A DNA stretch of 64,000 nucleotides, from positions 63,456,387 through 63,520,386 of the forward strand of contig CM067298.1 in NCBI GenBank assembly GCA_034231615.1, written 5' to 3'. A program made the translations under genes and the position numbers. The notes under the pieces were generated by a model. That model saw only the letters and a list, made by a program, of their open reading frames with translations, was not told the origin of the DNA and did not search any database. Below are positions 1 to 13,379 of this stretch, piece after piece; the stretch's first letter is position 1, and each line of letters starts with the position of its first letter. The stretch is from Meghimatium bilineatum (Eukaryota; Mollusca; Gastropoda; Stylommatophora; Philomycidae).

Positions 1-3000
1 CTCTGATACACTACCAACTCTGATACACTACCAACTCTGATACACTACCAACTCTGATACACTACCAACTCTGATACACTACCAACTCTGATAGACTACC
101 AACTCTGATACACTACCAACTCTGATACACTACCAACTCTGATACACTACCAACTCTGATACACTACCAACTAAGATACACTACTAACTCTGATACACTA
201 CCAACTCTGATACACTACCAACTCTGATACACTACCAACTCTGATACACTACCAACTCTGATACACTACCAACTCTGATACACTACCAACTCTGATACAC
301 TTCCAACTAAGATACACTACCAACTAAGATACACTACCAACTAAGATACACTACCAACTCTGATACACTAACAACTAAGATACACTACCAACTCTGATAC
401 ACTACCAACTAAGATACACTACCAAGTAAGATACACTACCAACTAAGATACACTACCAACTCTGATACACTACCAACTCTGATACACTACCAACTCTGAT
501 ACACTACCAACTCTGATACACTACCAACTAAGATACACTACCAACTCTGATACACTACCAACTCTGATACACTACCAACTAAGATACACTACCAACTCTG
601 ATAGACTACCAACTCTGATAGACTACCAACTCTGATACACTACCAACTCTGATACACTACCAACTCTGATAGACTACCAACTCTGATACACTACCAACTA
701 AGATACACTACCAACTAAGATACACTACCAACTCTGATACACTACCAACTAAGATACACTACCAACTCTGATACACTACCAACTAAGATACACTACCAAC
801 TAAGATACACTACCAACTCTGATACACTACCAACTCTGATACACTACCAACTCTGATACACTACCAACTCTGATACACTACCAACTCTGTTACACTACCA
901 ACTCTGATACACTACCAACTCTGATACACTACCAACTCTAATACACTACCAACTCTGATACACTACCAACTCTGATACACTACCAACTCTGATACACTAC
1001 CAACTCTGATACACTACCAACTAAGGTACACTACCAACTAAGATACACTACCAACTCTGATACACTACCAACTCTGATAGACTACCAACTCTGATACACT
1101 ACCAACTCTGTTACACTACCAACTCTGATAGACTACCAACTCTGATACACTAACATCTAAGATACACTACCAACTCTGATACACTACCGACTCTGATACA
1201 CTACCAACTCTAATACACTAGCTCCTGTAATACACTACCAACTCTGATAGACTACCAACTCTGATACACTACCGACTCTGATACACTACCGACTCTGATA
1301 CACTACCAACTCTAATACACTACCAACTCTAATACACTAGCTCCTGTAATACACTACCAACTCTGATAGACTACCAACTCTGATACACTACCAACTCTGA
1401 TACACTACCAACTATGATACACTACCAACTCTAATACACTAGCTCCTGTAATACACTACCAACTCTGATACACTACCAACTCTGATACACTACCAACTCT
1501 GATACACTACCAACTCTGATACACTACCAACTCTGATACACTACCAACTCTGATACACTACCAACTCTGATACACTACCAACTCTAATACACTAGCTCCT
1601 GTAATACACTACCAACTCTGATACACTACCAACTCTGATACACTACCAACTCTGATACACTACCAACTCTGATACACTACCAACTCTGATACACTACCAA
1701 CTCTGATACACTACCGACTCTGATACACTACCAACTCTGATACACTACCGACTCTGATACACTACCAACTCTGATACACTACCAACTCTGATACACTACC
1801 AACTCTAATACACTAGCTCCTGTAATACACTACCAACTCTGATACACTACCAACTCTAATACACTAGCTCCTGTAATACCCTACCAACTCTGATACACTA
1901 CCAACTCTGATACACTACCAACTCTGATACACTACCAACTCTGATACACTACCAACTCTGATACACTACCGACTCTGATACACTAACAACTCTGATGCAC
2001 TACCAACTCTGATACACTACCAACTCTAATACACTAGCTCCTGTAATACACTACCAACTCTGATACACTACCAACTCTAATACACTAGCTCCTGTAATAC
2101 ACTACCAACTATGATACACTACCAACTCTGATACACTACCAACTCTGATACACTACCAACTCTGATACACTACCCACTCTGATACACTACCAACTCTAAT
2201 ACACAAGCTCCTGTAATACACTACCAACTCTGATACACTACCAACTCTAATAAACTAGCTCCTGTAATACACTACCAACTCTGATACACTACCAACTCTG
2301 ATACACTACCAACTCTGATACACTACCAACTCTGATACACTACCAACTCTGATACACTACCAAATCTGATACACTACCAACTCTTATACACTACCAACTC
2401 TAATACACTACCAACTCTAATACACTACCAACTCTGATACACTACCAACTCTAATACACTAGCTCCTGTAATACACTACCAACTCTGATACACTACCAAC
2501 TCTAATACACTAGCTCCTGTAATACACTACCAACTCTGATACACTACCAACTCTGATACACTACCAACTCTGATACACTACCAACTCTGATACACTACCA
2601 ACTCTGATACACTACCAACTCTGATACACTACCAACTCTAATACACTACCAACTCTAATACACTAGCTCCTGTAATACACTACCAACTCTGATACACTAC
2701 CAACTCTGATACACTACCAACTCTGATACACTACCAACTCTGATACACTACCAACTCTAATACACTACCAACTCTAATACACTAGCTCCTGTAATACACT
2801 ACCAACTCTGATACACTACCAACTCTGATACACTACCGACTCTGATACACTACCAACTCTGATACACTACCAATTCTGATACACTACCGACTCTGATACA
2901 CTACCAACTCTGATACACTACCAACTCTGATACACTACCAACTCTGATACACTACCAACTCTGATACACTACCAACTCTGATAGACTACCAACTCTGATA

Positions 3001-6000
3001 CACTACCAACTCTGATACACTACCAACTCTGATACACTACCAACTCTGATACACTACCAACTAAGATACACTACTAACTCTGATACACTACCAACTCTGA
3101 TACACTACCAACTCTGATACACTACCAACTCTGATACACTACCAACTCTGATACACTACCAACTCTGATACACTACCAACTCTGATACACTACCAACTCT
3201 GATACACTTCCAACTAAGATACACTACCAACTAAGATACACTACCAACTAAGATACACTACCAACTCTGATACACTAACAACTAAGATACACTACCAACT
3301 CTGATACACTACCAACTAAGATACACTACCAAGTAAGATACACTACCAACTAAGATACACTACCAACTCTGATACACTACCAACTCTGATACACTACCAA
3401 CTCTGATACACTACCAACTCTGATACACTACCAATTAAGATACACTACCAACTCTGATACACTACCAACTCTGATACACTACCAACTAAGATACACTACC
3501 AACTCTGATAGACTACCAACTCTGATAGACTACCAACTCTGATACACTACCAACTCTGATACACTACCAACTCTGATAGACTACCAACTCTGATACACTA
3601 CCAACTAAGATACACTACCAACTAAGATACACTACCAACTCTGATACACTACCAACTAAGATACACTACCAACTCTGATACACTACCAACTAAGATACAC
3701 TACCAACTAAGATACACTACCAACTCTGATACACTACCAACTCTGATACACTACCAACTCTGATACACTACCAACTCTGATACACTACCAACTCTGATAC
3801 ACTACCAACTCTGATACACTACCAACTCTGATACACTACCAACTCTGATACACTACCAACTCTGATACACTACCAACTCTGATACACTACCAACTCTGAT
3901 ACACTACCAACTCTGATACACTACCAACTAAGATACACTACCAACTAAGGTACACTACCAACTAAGATACACTACCAACTCTGATACACTACCAACTCTG
4001 ATAGACTACCAACTCTGATACACTACCAACTCTGTTACACTACCAACTCTGATAGACTACCAACTCTGATACACTAACATCTAAGATACACTACCAACTC
4101 TGATAGACTACCAACTCTGATACACTACCAACTCTGTTACACTACCAACTCTGATAGACTACCAACTCTGATACACTAACATCTAAGATACACTACCAAC
4201 TAAGATACACTACCAACTAAGATACACTACCAACTCTGATACACTACCAACTCTGATACACTACCAACTCTGATACACTACCAACTCTGATACACTACCA
4301 ATTAAGATACACTACCAACTCTGATACACTACCAACTCTGATACACTACCAACTAAGATACACTACCAACTCTGATAGACTACCAACTCTGATAGACTAC
4401 CAACTCTGATACACTACAAACTCTGATACACTACCAACTCTGATAGACTACCAACTCTGATACACTACCAACTAAGATACACTACCAACTAAGATACACT
4501 ACCAACTCTGATACACTACCAACTAAGATACACTACCAACTCTGATACACTACCAACTAAGATACACTACCAACTAAGATACACTACCAACTCTGATACA
4601 CTACCAACTCTGATACACTACCAACTCTGATACACTACCAACTCTGATACACTACCAACTCTGATACACTACCAACTCTGATACACTACCAACTCTGATA
4701 CACTACCAACTCTGATACACTACCAACTCTGATACACTACCAACTCTGATACACTACCAACTCTGATACACTACCAACTCTGATACACTACCAACTAAGA
4801 TACACTACCAACTAAGGTACACTACCAACTAAGATACACTACCAACTCTGATACACTACCAACTCTGATAGACTACCAACTCTGATACACTACCAACTCT
4901 GTTACACTACCAACTCTGATAGACTACCAACTCTGATACACTAACATCTAAGATACACTACCAACTCTGATAGACTACCAACTCTGATACACTACCAACT
5001 CTGTTACACTACCAACTCTGATAGACTACCAACTCTGATACACTAACATCTAAGATACACTACCAACTAAGATACACTACCAACTAAGATACACTACCAA
5101 CTAAGATACACTACCAACTCTGATACACTACCAACTATGATACACTACCAACTAAGATACACTACCAACTCTGATACACTACCAACTCTGATACACTACC
5201 AACTAAGATACACTACCAACTAAGATACACTACCAACTCTGATACACTACCAACTAAGATACACTACCAACTAAGATACACTACCAACTCTGATACACTA
5301 CCAACTAAGATACACTACCAACTAAGATACACTACCAACTAAGATACACTACCAACTCTGATACACTACCAACACTGATACACTACCAACTAAGATACAC
5401 TACCAACTAAGATACACTACCAACTCTGATACACTACCAACTCTGATACACTACCAACTAAGATACACTACCAACTAAGATACACTACCAACTCTGATAC
5501 ACTACCAACTAAGATACACTACCAACTCTGATACACTACCGACTCTGATACACTACCGACTCTGATACACTACCAACTAAGATACACTACCAACTCTGAT
5601 ACACTACCAACTCTGATACACTACCAACTAAGATACACTACCAACTCTGATACACTACCAACTCTGATACACTACCAACTAAGATACACTACCAACTCTG
5701 ATACACTACCAACTCTGATACACTACCAACTCTGATACACTACCAACTAAGATACACTACCAACTCTGATACACTACCAACTCTGATAGACTACCAACTC
5801 TGATAGACTACCAACTCTGATACACTACCATCTCTGATACACTACCAACTCTGATAGACTACCAACTCTGATACACTACCAACTCTGATAGACTACCATC
5901 TCTGATACACTACCAACTCTGATACACTACCAACTCTGATACACTACCAACTCTGATAGACTACCAACTCTGATACACTACCAACTCTGATACACTACCA

Positions 6001-6290
6001 ACTCTGATACACTACCAACTCTGATACACTACCAACTAAGATACACTACCAACTCTGATACACTACCAACTAAGATACACTACCAACTCTGATACACTAC
6101 CGACTCTGATACACTACCAACTCTAATACACTACCAACTCTAATACACTAGCTCCTGTAATACACTACCAACTAAGATACACTACCAACTCTGATATACT
6201 ACCAACTCTGATAGACTACCAACTCTGATACACTACCGACTCTGATACACTACCGACTCTGATACACTACCGACTCTGATATAATATCCT
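1..6290. repeat. 17-bp satellite array, about 368 units
   Basis: The unit is CTCTGATACACTACCAA. Recurrent variants are CTAAGATAC..., ...GATAGAC..., ...GTTACAC..., ...CTACCGA, ...CTAACAT, and a paired form containing TAGCTCCTGTAATAC. Unit starts checked by hand at 171, 3061, 3435, 4183, 6002 and 6257 all fall on the same 17-bp lattice (position = 1 mod 17), so the array shows no net indel over more than 6 kb. It starts at base 1, so it continues beyond the window. Because 17 is not a multiple of 3, no frame stays open and there is no coding. Function unknown; a satellite of centromeric, telomere-proximal or dispersed type is possible. Confidence 0.97.
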
Positions 6291-6895
6291 CTACTAAACT
6301 ACTTACTCTGATACTCTTCGAACTACGCTACAATACCAACTCCACTACAATATAAACTCCACTACAATACCAACTCCACTACAATATCAACTCCACTACA
6401 ATACCAACTCCACTACAATATCAAATCCACTACAATACCAACTTCATTACAATACCAACTCCACTTCAATACCAACTCTTTTTCACTACCAATTCTGGTA
6501 CTGTACCACCTGTACAACACTACCAACATTGCTACGAAGAAAGCTCACTAGCATCGCTGTTATACTACCAAATATGCTACACCACCAACTATGCCAAACT
6601 ACCAACTATTCAACACTACACAATATACTACACTGCAATATATGCAACACTAGCAACTATTCCAATCAACCAACTATGCCAGACTACCAACTATGTTACA
6701 ACACTATGCTACACTACCAATTATGTCAATCTACCAACTACGCTAGCTATCAACTATGCTACAATACAAAATATGCTATACTACCAACTATGACAAACTA
6801 CGAACTACGCTAACTATCAACTATGCTACACAACACGCTAACTACAAATTATGATACACAACCAACTATGCTATAATACCAATAATGCTACGATG
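6290..6895. repeat. Decayed edge of the 17-bp satellite
   Basis: Units change stepwise from the core form to CCAACTCCACTACAATA and then to CCAACTATGCCAAACTA-like forms, still mostly 17 bp but with growing divergence and indels. This is the expected edge of an array homogenised by unequal exchange. The 94-codon frame at 6529-6813 lies in these units and is a repeat by-product, not a gene. The same graded edge occurs at 21417-22210. Confidence 0.85.
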
Positions 6896-7284
6896 CCGGT
6901 AATTTGGAAACATAGCAGGTAGCAAACAACCCATATAGGAGACATATATAATACGTATGTGTTGAACCCCATATCTCTAGACACAAGTGCATACAACGTA
7001 GTTAACAACGTCACGAGACATCTGACTAAAATACCTTGCTAGGAACTCCCATAAACTGCCAAATAAACAAAACACAGACACACGTATGTGTAAGTGTGAT
7101 TATCAGCAATATATTGCAAACTAATCAAGAAAATCAAATATTCTTAATAAATAATTTGAGTTCTAATGATTTTCATTTTACACTATGAGTAAGATAAGAC
7201 AGCCAATGAAAGTCAAGGCAATAATCAAATGAATCATTACAAAAGTCTGGATTTCGCATTAGCGTTCAAGCGAAGGCACAGCTT

Positions 7285-7680
7285 AGTCTGCTATGTTTGT
7301 CTTGTGAGTTCGCAGCTTAATTCTGTTAGGTTTGTTTTGTGAGTCCTCAGACTAGTCATTTAGGTTTGTGTTGTGAGTCCTCGGACTAGTCTTTTAGGTG
7401 TGTGTTGTGAGTCTGCAGCTTAGTCTGTTAGGTTTGTGTTGTCAGTCCGCAGTTTAAGTCAGTTAGGTTTGTGTTGTGAGTCGCAGCTTAAGTCTTTTAG
7501 GTGTGTGTTGTGAGTCTGCAGCTTAATCTGTTAGGTTTGTGTTGTGAGTCCGCAGCTTAGTCTGTTAGGTTTGTGTTGTGAGTCCTCAGACTAGTCTTTT
7601 AGGTGTGTGTTGTGAATCTGCAGCGTAGTCTGTTAGATTTGTTGTGAGTTCGCATTTTAGTATGTTAGGTGTGTATTGTA
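7285..7680. repeat. Minisatellite, unit about 34-38 bp
   Basis: Units carry GTTAGGTTTGTGTTGTGAGT followed by a CGCAGCTTAGTCT or CTCAGACTAGTCT half. The two halves alternate, so the higher-order unit is about 70 bp. Copy 2 of the duplication has fewer units (22598-22870), so the array is length-variable. The minus frame 7586-7822 that crosses it is not convincing as a gene. Confidence 0.85.
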
Positions 7681-7689
7681 ATGCCATAA

Positions 7690-9040
7690 TTAGCTGAAGT
7701 GTGAAAGCCAATCTTGAACTAAAAAAAACGTTACGAACAGAAATAATGAAGTTCTTGAGATTAGAGAAAACAGTCTGACTTATTTCGTGTCTGTATCTTT
7801 CGAATTGCCTAAATCTTTTCAATCGGTGTTTTACAATTTTTCAAGATTATAATATATGACCTGGCGTATTGGTGCAGTCTGGTAATTCGTAATTTTGAAA
7901 CTCGTGCACAACATGCGGCTAATGATGTAGGGATCGAATAATGGCTGCGTTCAATAAGATGAAAAAATTATTACATACACATACTATCGTTGATTGCATA
8001 CATACATACCATATGTCTGATGACTACCTCTAGACTGCCTTGATCTGTTTGTTAACCTGCAGGAAACTGGAAATGTCAGTCGTTAATTAAGCAATTTGGA
8101 ACATGCTTAAGGAGAGATCGAATCACCTATGGATATGCTCTGTGCAAAGTGCTGATGATCTAACTAACTAACTGACATCCTACACAACTTTAGCAGCACA
8201 GTCTAAGACAACAGCGTCTAATCTAACAATCGAGTTAGCATTTCCAGTAGTCGAAGATATTGAAATCATTGAACAAGTCATTGGACAACACAAAATAAAA
8301 GTGAAATGATGACGCTTTTGAGTGTATGCCTACAATTACCCTAGGATAATGGTATAAAGTAGCACTCAGCGCACATGCAAAATTACCCATGACAATGGAA
8401 TACAGAAACCGTGACGGAACCATTGTTCATAGTTGATCACGTGTCTAGTTATCTTCTAGAACAAATGGCGATGTAATAGTCAGTGTGATACCACAATAAA
8501 TCGTTAATTGTGCAGAGAAATGTGTGTTATATACAGAACTTGTTGATTGTTGGTGAACTAAAAATTGTCTAAGAGAAGGACTAAACATCCATCCAAATCT
8601 ACTGTCAGTTGTTCGAAATTATGAGCGACGTCTTCAATGATATGCTACTATGATTTGGTGCCGTTAAACGGACTAGTTCAATTCCCGTTAAACTCAAGAG
8701 TCTTCAATGATAACAGGTTTCATATCAGCGATAACATGGAGCAATGAGCCTTCTGATTATAAGAGATCAGTTCAGTAATAAAAAAATGTATCGTTCACGA
8801 TATGCTTTTTCGACTCAGATCTAACTAGCTGCATGCCGTTTCAACACCGAAACTATTCACTCCCGGACATATTAGCATCAAGTCCAAAAACACAGTGGGT
8901 AATAAACCATGTTGTCGTAGTGTTGATACCCTATCAACGATTGTCAACAGAATGTATTGCTGTCACATGCCGGGGAAGCCAACTAAACAAATGCATGTCG
9001 ATAATGGACGTGTTATGCCCTACATGTTGCAACTTTGCAC
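7690..9040. other. No recognisable gene
   Basis: AT-rich sequence with a short CATA repeat near 8005. The minus 62-codon frame at 8235-8423 is preserved unchanged in copy 2 (23474-23662), but the copies are nearly identical throughout, so this is no evidence of selection. No family is recognised. Confidence 0.6.
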
Positions 9041-9043
9041 CTA

Positions 9044-9345
9044 CTTCGTCGCTTGCATTCATTCTTAAACTCATGTACATTGGGAGGATATAGTCCGAGG
9101 AACGGAATGCGGTGTTTCATCATTTACAGATGTGTTGCGATATCTGAGCATATTTCGGTCTGACATATTAGACGTAACTTGCTTTCTGTGTCACTTTGAC
9201 GCTATATGTGGTTGGACAGATAACTACACACATAGCCTCATTAGTCGCATCTTGCGACATGAATGGAAGGCAAACAGTGTTGATATTATGTGCTCCCATT
9301 TTGGGCATCAGAGACACGCAAAGATACTGTAGTAATTATCTCTGA
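9044..9345 (-). mobile_element. Old SINE-like copy, (GAA)-tail family
   Basis: Read on the minus strand this aligns along its length with the young copy at 34789-35072. The shared blocks are the TTCATTCTTAAACTC end, ATAGTCCGAGGAACGGAATGCG, the CATCATTTACAGATGTGTTGCGATAT block, TTAGTCGCATCTTGCGACATG and the CCCATTTTGGGCATC end. It is clearly older than that copy. Its duplicate in copy 2 (24343-24680) has an internal 38-bp tandem duplication. Plus-strand frames here are by-products. Confidence 0.75.
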
Positions 9346-9477
9346 CATGCAGCTAAAACTGTAAATAAAGCAGATCCCCTAGTGCCCGTAAACAGCGAAA
9401 AATAACGCTCTCAAATACTTAATTCTCTCCAAATCACACAAATACCAACACAGTACATGTATTTCTATCTTTACCCA

Positions 9478-10065
9478 CACAATCACTGTATGTTTGTCTA
9501 TGTATACCCACCAAATCACTGTATCTCACAATGCCAACCACATCGCTGTATCTCACAATGCCAACCAAATCACTGTATCTCACAATGCCAACCAAATCAC
9601 TGTATCTCACAATGCCAACCAAATCACTGTATCTCACAATGCCAACCCAATCACTGTATCCACTAATGCATCCTTATCAGTGTATCTCACAATGATGCCT
9701 TATCACGGTACCTCATAGTGTCCACCCAATCACTACATCGCATAATGTATGTCTAATAAATGACTGTATAACACAATGCCTACCAATCATTGTATCTCAC
9801 AATACTCCCGTATCATTGTATCTCATAAGTCTACCCAATCACTGCAGCTCCCAGTGCTCACCCAATCACTGTATCTCACTTTGCCCACACACTCACTGTA
9901 TCTCACAATGCCCACCCAATCACTGTATCTCCCAGTCCCACCCAATCACTGTATCTCGCAATGCCCACACAATCACTGTATCTCCCAGTGCCCACCCAAT
10001 CATTGTATGTCACAATGCCAACCCGATCACTATATCTCAAAAAATGCCACCCAATCAATCCATTC
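9478..10065. repeat. 27-bp minisatellite, open in several frames
   Basis: The unit is CCAACCAAATCACTGTATCTCACAATG (27 bp, given here as CCAACCAAATCACTGTAT + CTCACAATG), with CCCACACAATCACTG variants. 27 is 9 codons, so plus frames read as 9-residue repeats (CISQCQPNH, ITVSHNANQ) and the minus frame as VRYSDLVGI. This explains the short frames listed on both strands. There is no signal peptide or conserved domain and no reason to prefer one frame. Copy 2 is at 24822-25490. Confidence 0.88.
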
Positions 10066-10069
10066 CTTA

Positions 10070-11480
10070 TACACTGAATGATTCAAGTAAAAATATATAT
10101 CTACAACTTCAATATTGTACGGACGTTAGAATGCTACAAAACTCTTGTATATTGATGATTAGCGCTCTTAAACCATTCTAGGAACTTACATTTCAGCAAT
10201 TAAATAAATCTACGCGAGCAGGAAACATTACATATAAATACACAGAGCGAAAACATTCGCAAACATTTTTATGTGTCTATTACAAAACAGATTGTTGTCT
10301 AAAATTCTTCGTTTAATTGCGAGATAGAAGGACAGATCCTAGATAGAGACATAAGTGTTATTAACCCATTCTCCTCAATCGGATCTCTGACATTTGCAGT
10401 TACATGACATAAGAGGGGAAATTGTTAGGAAGTAGAGTGAGTAAAATCTGGCAATTCCGATCAACGGTTGTTTGATTCGCTGTCAAGGAATCGGGGCCTC
10501 GCTATTTTATAGATCAGGGAACAACATTTTACATTCAAACTGGAAAATATCGTTGTATCTCAGTCTTAGACCACGTTGTCTGGAATGTTTAATCTAAATT
10601 CAGAAATTATGAGGATTCTGATCTGAGAATTTTCTCAGAATTTATTTAAAGGTATGTGAGTCTGTATTTAAGTTCGCATTTTGTTCCTTGACAGATATAT
10701 AATATAATTAAAAAATGTGTGGCTGAAAGGATTTTGTGGTTAAATGTTGTATATTGAAGAATATGCGAGTGTTTGATGAAAGGTTGACAAAATTTGTGTT
10801 ATGGAGATATAAGTGAAATAAAACAATGGCGGTAGTTTTCAGTAGGGACAGTGGGGATGAGTTCAATTTGATTTACAACGGTGATTTGCCCATCAGAAGA
10901 TCCTCTTGTTCATGAGGCATTTCATTAACTTTTCGAGAGACATTTTTAGGAGTGAGGGTTACATACATTTCGGCATTTTAAAAAATCGTTCTGATAGTCA
11001 TGTTATTACATTCTAGGCGGGGGAGGGGGTAAACTTAGTCATCCCCGCCCCCCCCCCCCTACTTCTTATCTGCGTGCTTGAATAACACTCAGTAACAATT
11101 TGGCCACATTCACACAAATATTTTGACTCCACCTTGTAAATAGAATTAGTTTAACAATTGCCATCAACTGTTTGGTAGAGAAATGCGTAAATGCAATTAG
11201 AAATGGTGTATGTGTGCGGTATATTTACTTACAAACACACACCCATAGCGTAGTGGATTATCTGAAGAAAAGCCATGCAGAGATGCAGCCAGATTGACAA
11301 GTTCAATGGCATGCAGAATGATTGATCGAAATACCTTATTACAGATGATGACATAAAGTATCCGTTCATCAAATAAATTAAAATATCGATCTCTAGATCT
11401 ATATATCTAATAATCATTTCCATAAATGTTCTCAATACAATGATCAGTATACAATTCGATACACAGTATCAGCTTGCTGA
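10070..11480. other. No recognisable gene
   Basis: Unique AT-rich sequence. It contains a G-run and C-run pair (GGCGGGGGAGGGGG near 11017 and a run of about 13 C near 11049) that could form a hairpin. The C-run is shorter in copy 2 (near 26472). The 68-codon minus frame at 11229-11435 is identical in both copies and unassigned. Confidence 0.6.
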
Positions 11481-11499
11481 ACACAACAGAAGAAAGTAG

Positions 11500-12137
11500 A
11501 TAAGACATATGGATGGTATAGATATGGAAGGAGGTTAATGGAAGCGATGCATGACAGTAAACAAAATGTCCCAAGATAAACTGAATGGAACTGAAATTTG
11601 GTTTTTAAGAAGAATGATGAAAATGCAATGAGTAGATAAGAAAGCTAATTTAGAAGTTACCAGAGATTCTGTGAGTAAAACGACAAATTATAGTCTAAAA
11701 TAGAAAAACGCAATCAATAATTTTAGGGCATGTGATGAGAAAAGTAAACTTGAATATTTCTTATCCCGAAAGATTAAGAGGAGAAGAGACAGAGAAAGAC
11801 AAAAAGATAAAGAAATTATGGATGGATTGTCCGTAGTAATTGACAGAGTACCCTCTAGCTGATTTAGGCCTTCCTTCGTTACGTTTCTTGATTATTTGCA
11901 TGTTTTCCGTTGGTCACTTTTATATACATGGAATCAAGGACACTACAATTATATAAATAGTAACCAACAGAAAACGTGACAGTAAACAAACCTTTAGCAA
12001 TTAGTCCTCTATTTCCGACGGTCACTAGTTCTCACTGCAGCATAAACAGAAATCACCAACTGAGCTAATTAATAACACAAGAGAGAGAGAGAGTTGTGGA
12101 GAAGCATAATCGTCTACGCCACTCGGCATGACACCTG
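11500..12137 (+). pseudogene. LINE C-terminal remnant (copy 1)
   Basis: Broken plus-strand frames keep the order of a LINE C-terminus. First is EIWFLRRMMKMQ-stop-VDKKANLEV (about 11590-11660), then an R/K-rich GRxRxRQ-like block (about 11775-11830), and finally LWRSIIVYATRHDT-stop (12092-12136). The last is the usual end of LINE proteins of the type seen at 18925-19375. The middle is interrupted at about 11866-12080 by unrelated sequence containing a short inverted repeat. It has many stops and is inactive. Assignment rests on motif order; the clade is not decidable by eye. Confidence 0.65.
11899..11978. repeat. Short inverted repeat, MITE-like
   Basis: CATGTTTTCCGTTGGTCACT (11899-11918) pairs with the complement of AGTAACCAACAGAAAACGTG (11959-11978) at about 17 of 20 positions, with a 40-bp AT-rich loop. 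It lies inside the interrupted LINE remnant. It could be a tiny MITE or a hairpin; no target duplication was identified. Repeated in copy 2. Confidence 0.5.
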
Positions 12138-12220
12138 ATTGATTGGTATATATACACGTGTGTATATTTATGGACAGGAGGATGGGCAGAATGACGAACA
12201 TCAAGGCTGACTAACAGAAA

Positions 12221-12259
12221 TATACACACACAGACACACACAAACATGCACACACACAC

Positions 12260-12312
<53 letters not shown>
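12221..12312. repeat. (CA)n then (TA)n microsatellite
   Basis: Imperfect ACACACA runs followed by about 25 TA units. Copy 2 (27653-27747) carries the same compound repeat. The Y/I-rich frames on the minus strand are translations of it. Confidence 0.95.
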
Positions 12313-12313
<1 letters not shown>

Positions 12314-13029
12314 TGTTCAAGAACTGCACATAATAGCTGTGAACATACAGCATTGGAGAGATCTGACCATATGCGCTAACTTCAGCGCTAAAGGAGAATA
12401 CATGAATTAATGAATGTGTACCGATTTGTATTGATGGCACATCGGACATTGGTCGCCACCTAGGAGTCTGCTACAGAGGACAAATGTACAATTTCCGCTG
12501 GTCTGCATCTCATCGAAATCGGTGGGGATTATTTGAAATAGGTTAAAAGTAAGAAATTAAGACACGAATTGCATGAACTAGGTGAGGGACAACCGGGCAT
12601 ACATGAGATGTCCACTACATACAACATTACATAACTTTACAACTGTAAAGATGAGTGTGAAATTATTTTCACACGTAGAAAAGTCTCAATGGAGCCGTAT
12701 CATCTACTAGAAATGTAATGTAGCAATGGACGTTTGTTTGGTAGGCCAATGGTAAGACCTGCAGACCAGGCACATGCGGATAATTTTAATTACCAATGTT
12801 CCTTCCTACGACAAAGTTAGGTTGCGCAGTACATTCTTCTTATTTATCTACCCCTCATCTCTTCAACTTGTCTGTTGCCACGATCACATCTATATTTCCT
12901 CTTCTCACTATGTGTTCCATGAAGACTATATTTTTTATACATACTCACACAGCATGCTGCGTAAGATAGAAAAATACATTCTGATAAAAGAATGGTGAAA
13001 CTAATTGACTAACTCAATTGTCCAGAGCA

Positions 13030-13220
13030 TTACATGGATATAATGACCTGGTCAAGCGGGGGTCAGAGAAAAAGAGAAAGCCGACGTATTGCAGGAAATG
13101 CTGCGATAGACAGCACCAAGGTGAGAAGAGATAAAGCAGACTTGATCAAGGCAGTAATAAATTCATTTCAAGATGAAGGTGATGTCAATGAGGTTGATAC
13201 CGTGCACATACAGGGATAGT
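13030..13220 (+). pseudogene. Possible LINE tail remnant
   Basis: A 61-codon plus frame contains MTWSSGGQRKRESRRI, which resembles the LTWNPQGxRKRGRPR box that precedes the C-terminus of many LINE proteins. In copy 2 (28450-28655) one extra G in the homologous stretch breaks the frame, which argues against a functional gene. The box is the only support, so this is weak. Otherwise unrecognised. Confidence 0.35.
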
Positions 13221-13379
13221 AGGAAATGGGAGTATCTGGAGGGGAGGAAAAGTGATTTTTTGGAAGGCTACGAAGATCAAGCAATCAACACCTGACAGGG
13301 ACTGAGTCTACATACACTGGGATGGCTGCTGGAACGGAGGACGGAGCACTCATGGGAGTGTGCCGCGTGATGTGAATCT

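Noticed and set aside
1-6290. CRISPR array
   Set aside because: There are no unique spacers; the 17-bp units abut each other and the context is eukaryotic.
6529-6813. 94-codon plus frame rich in N, Y, H and Q
   Set aside because: It is the translation of decayed 17-bp satellite units; copy 2 of the edge has different indels and no such frame.
8235-8423. 62-codon frame conserved in both large copies as evidence for a gene
   Set aside because: The two copies are almost identical over their whole length, so identity of one frame says nothing about selection.
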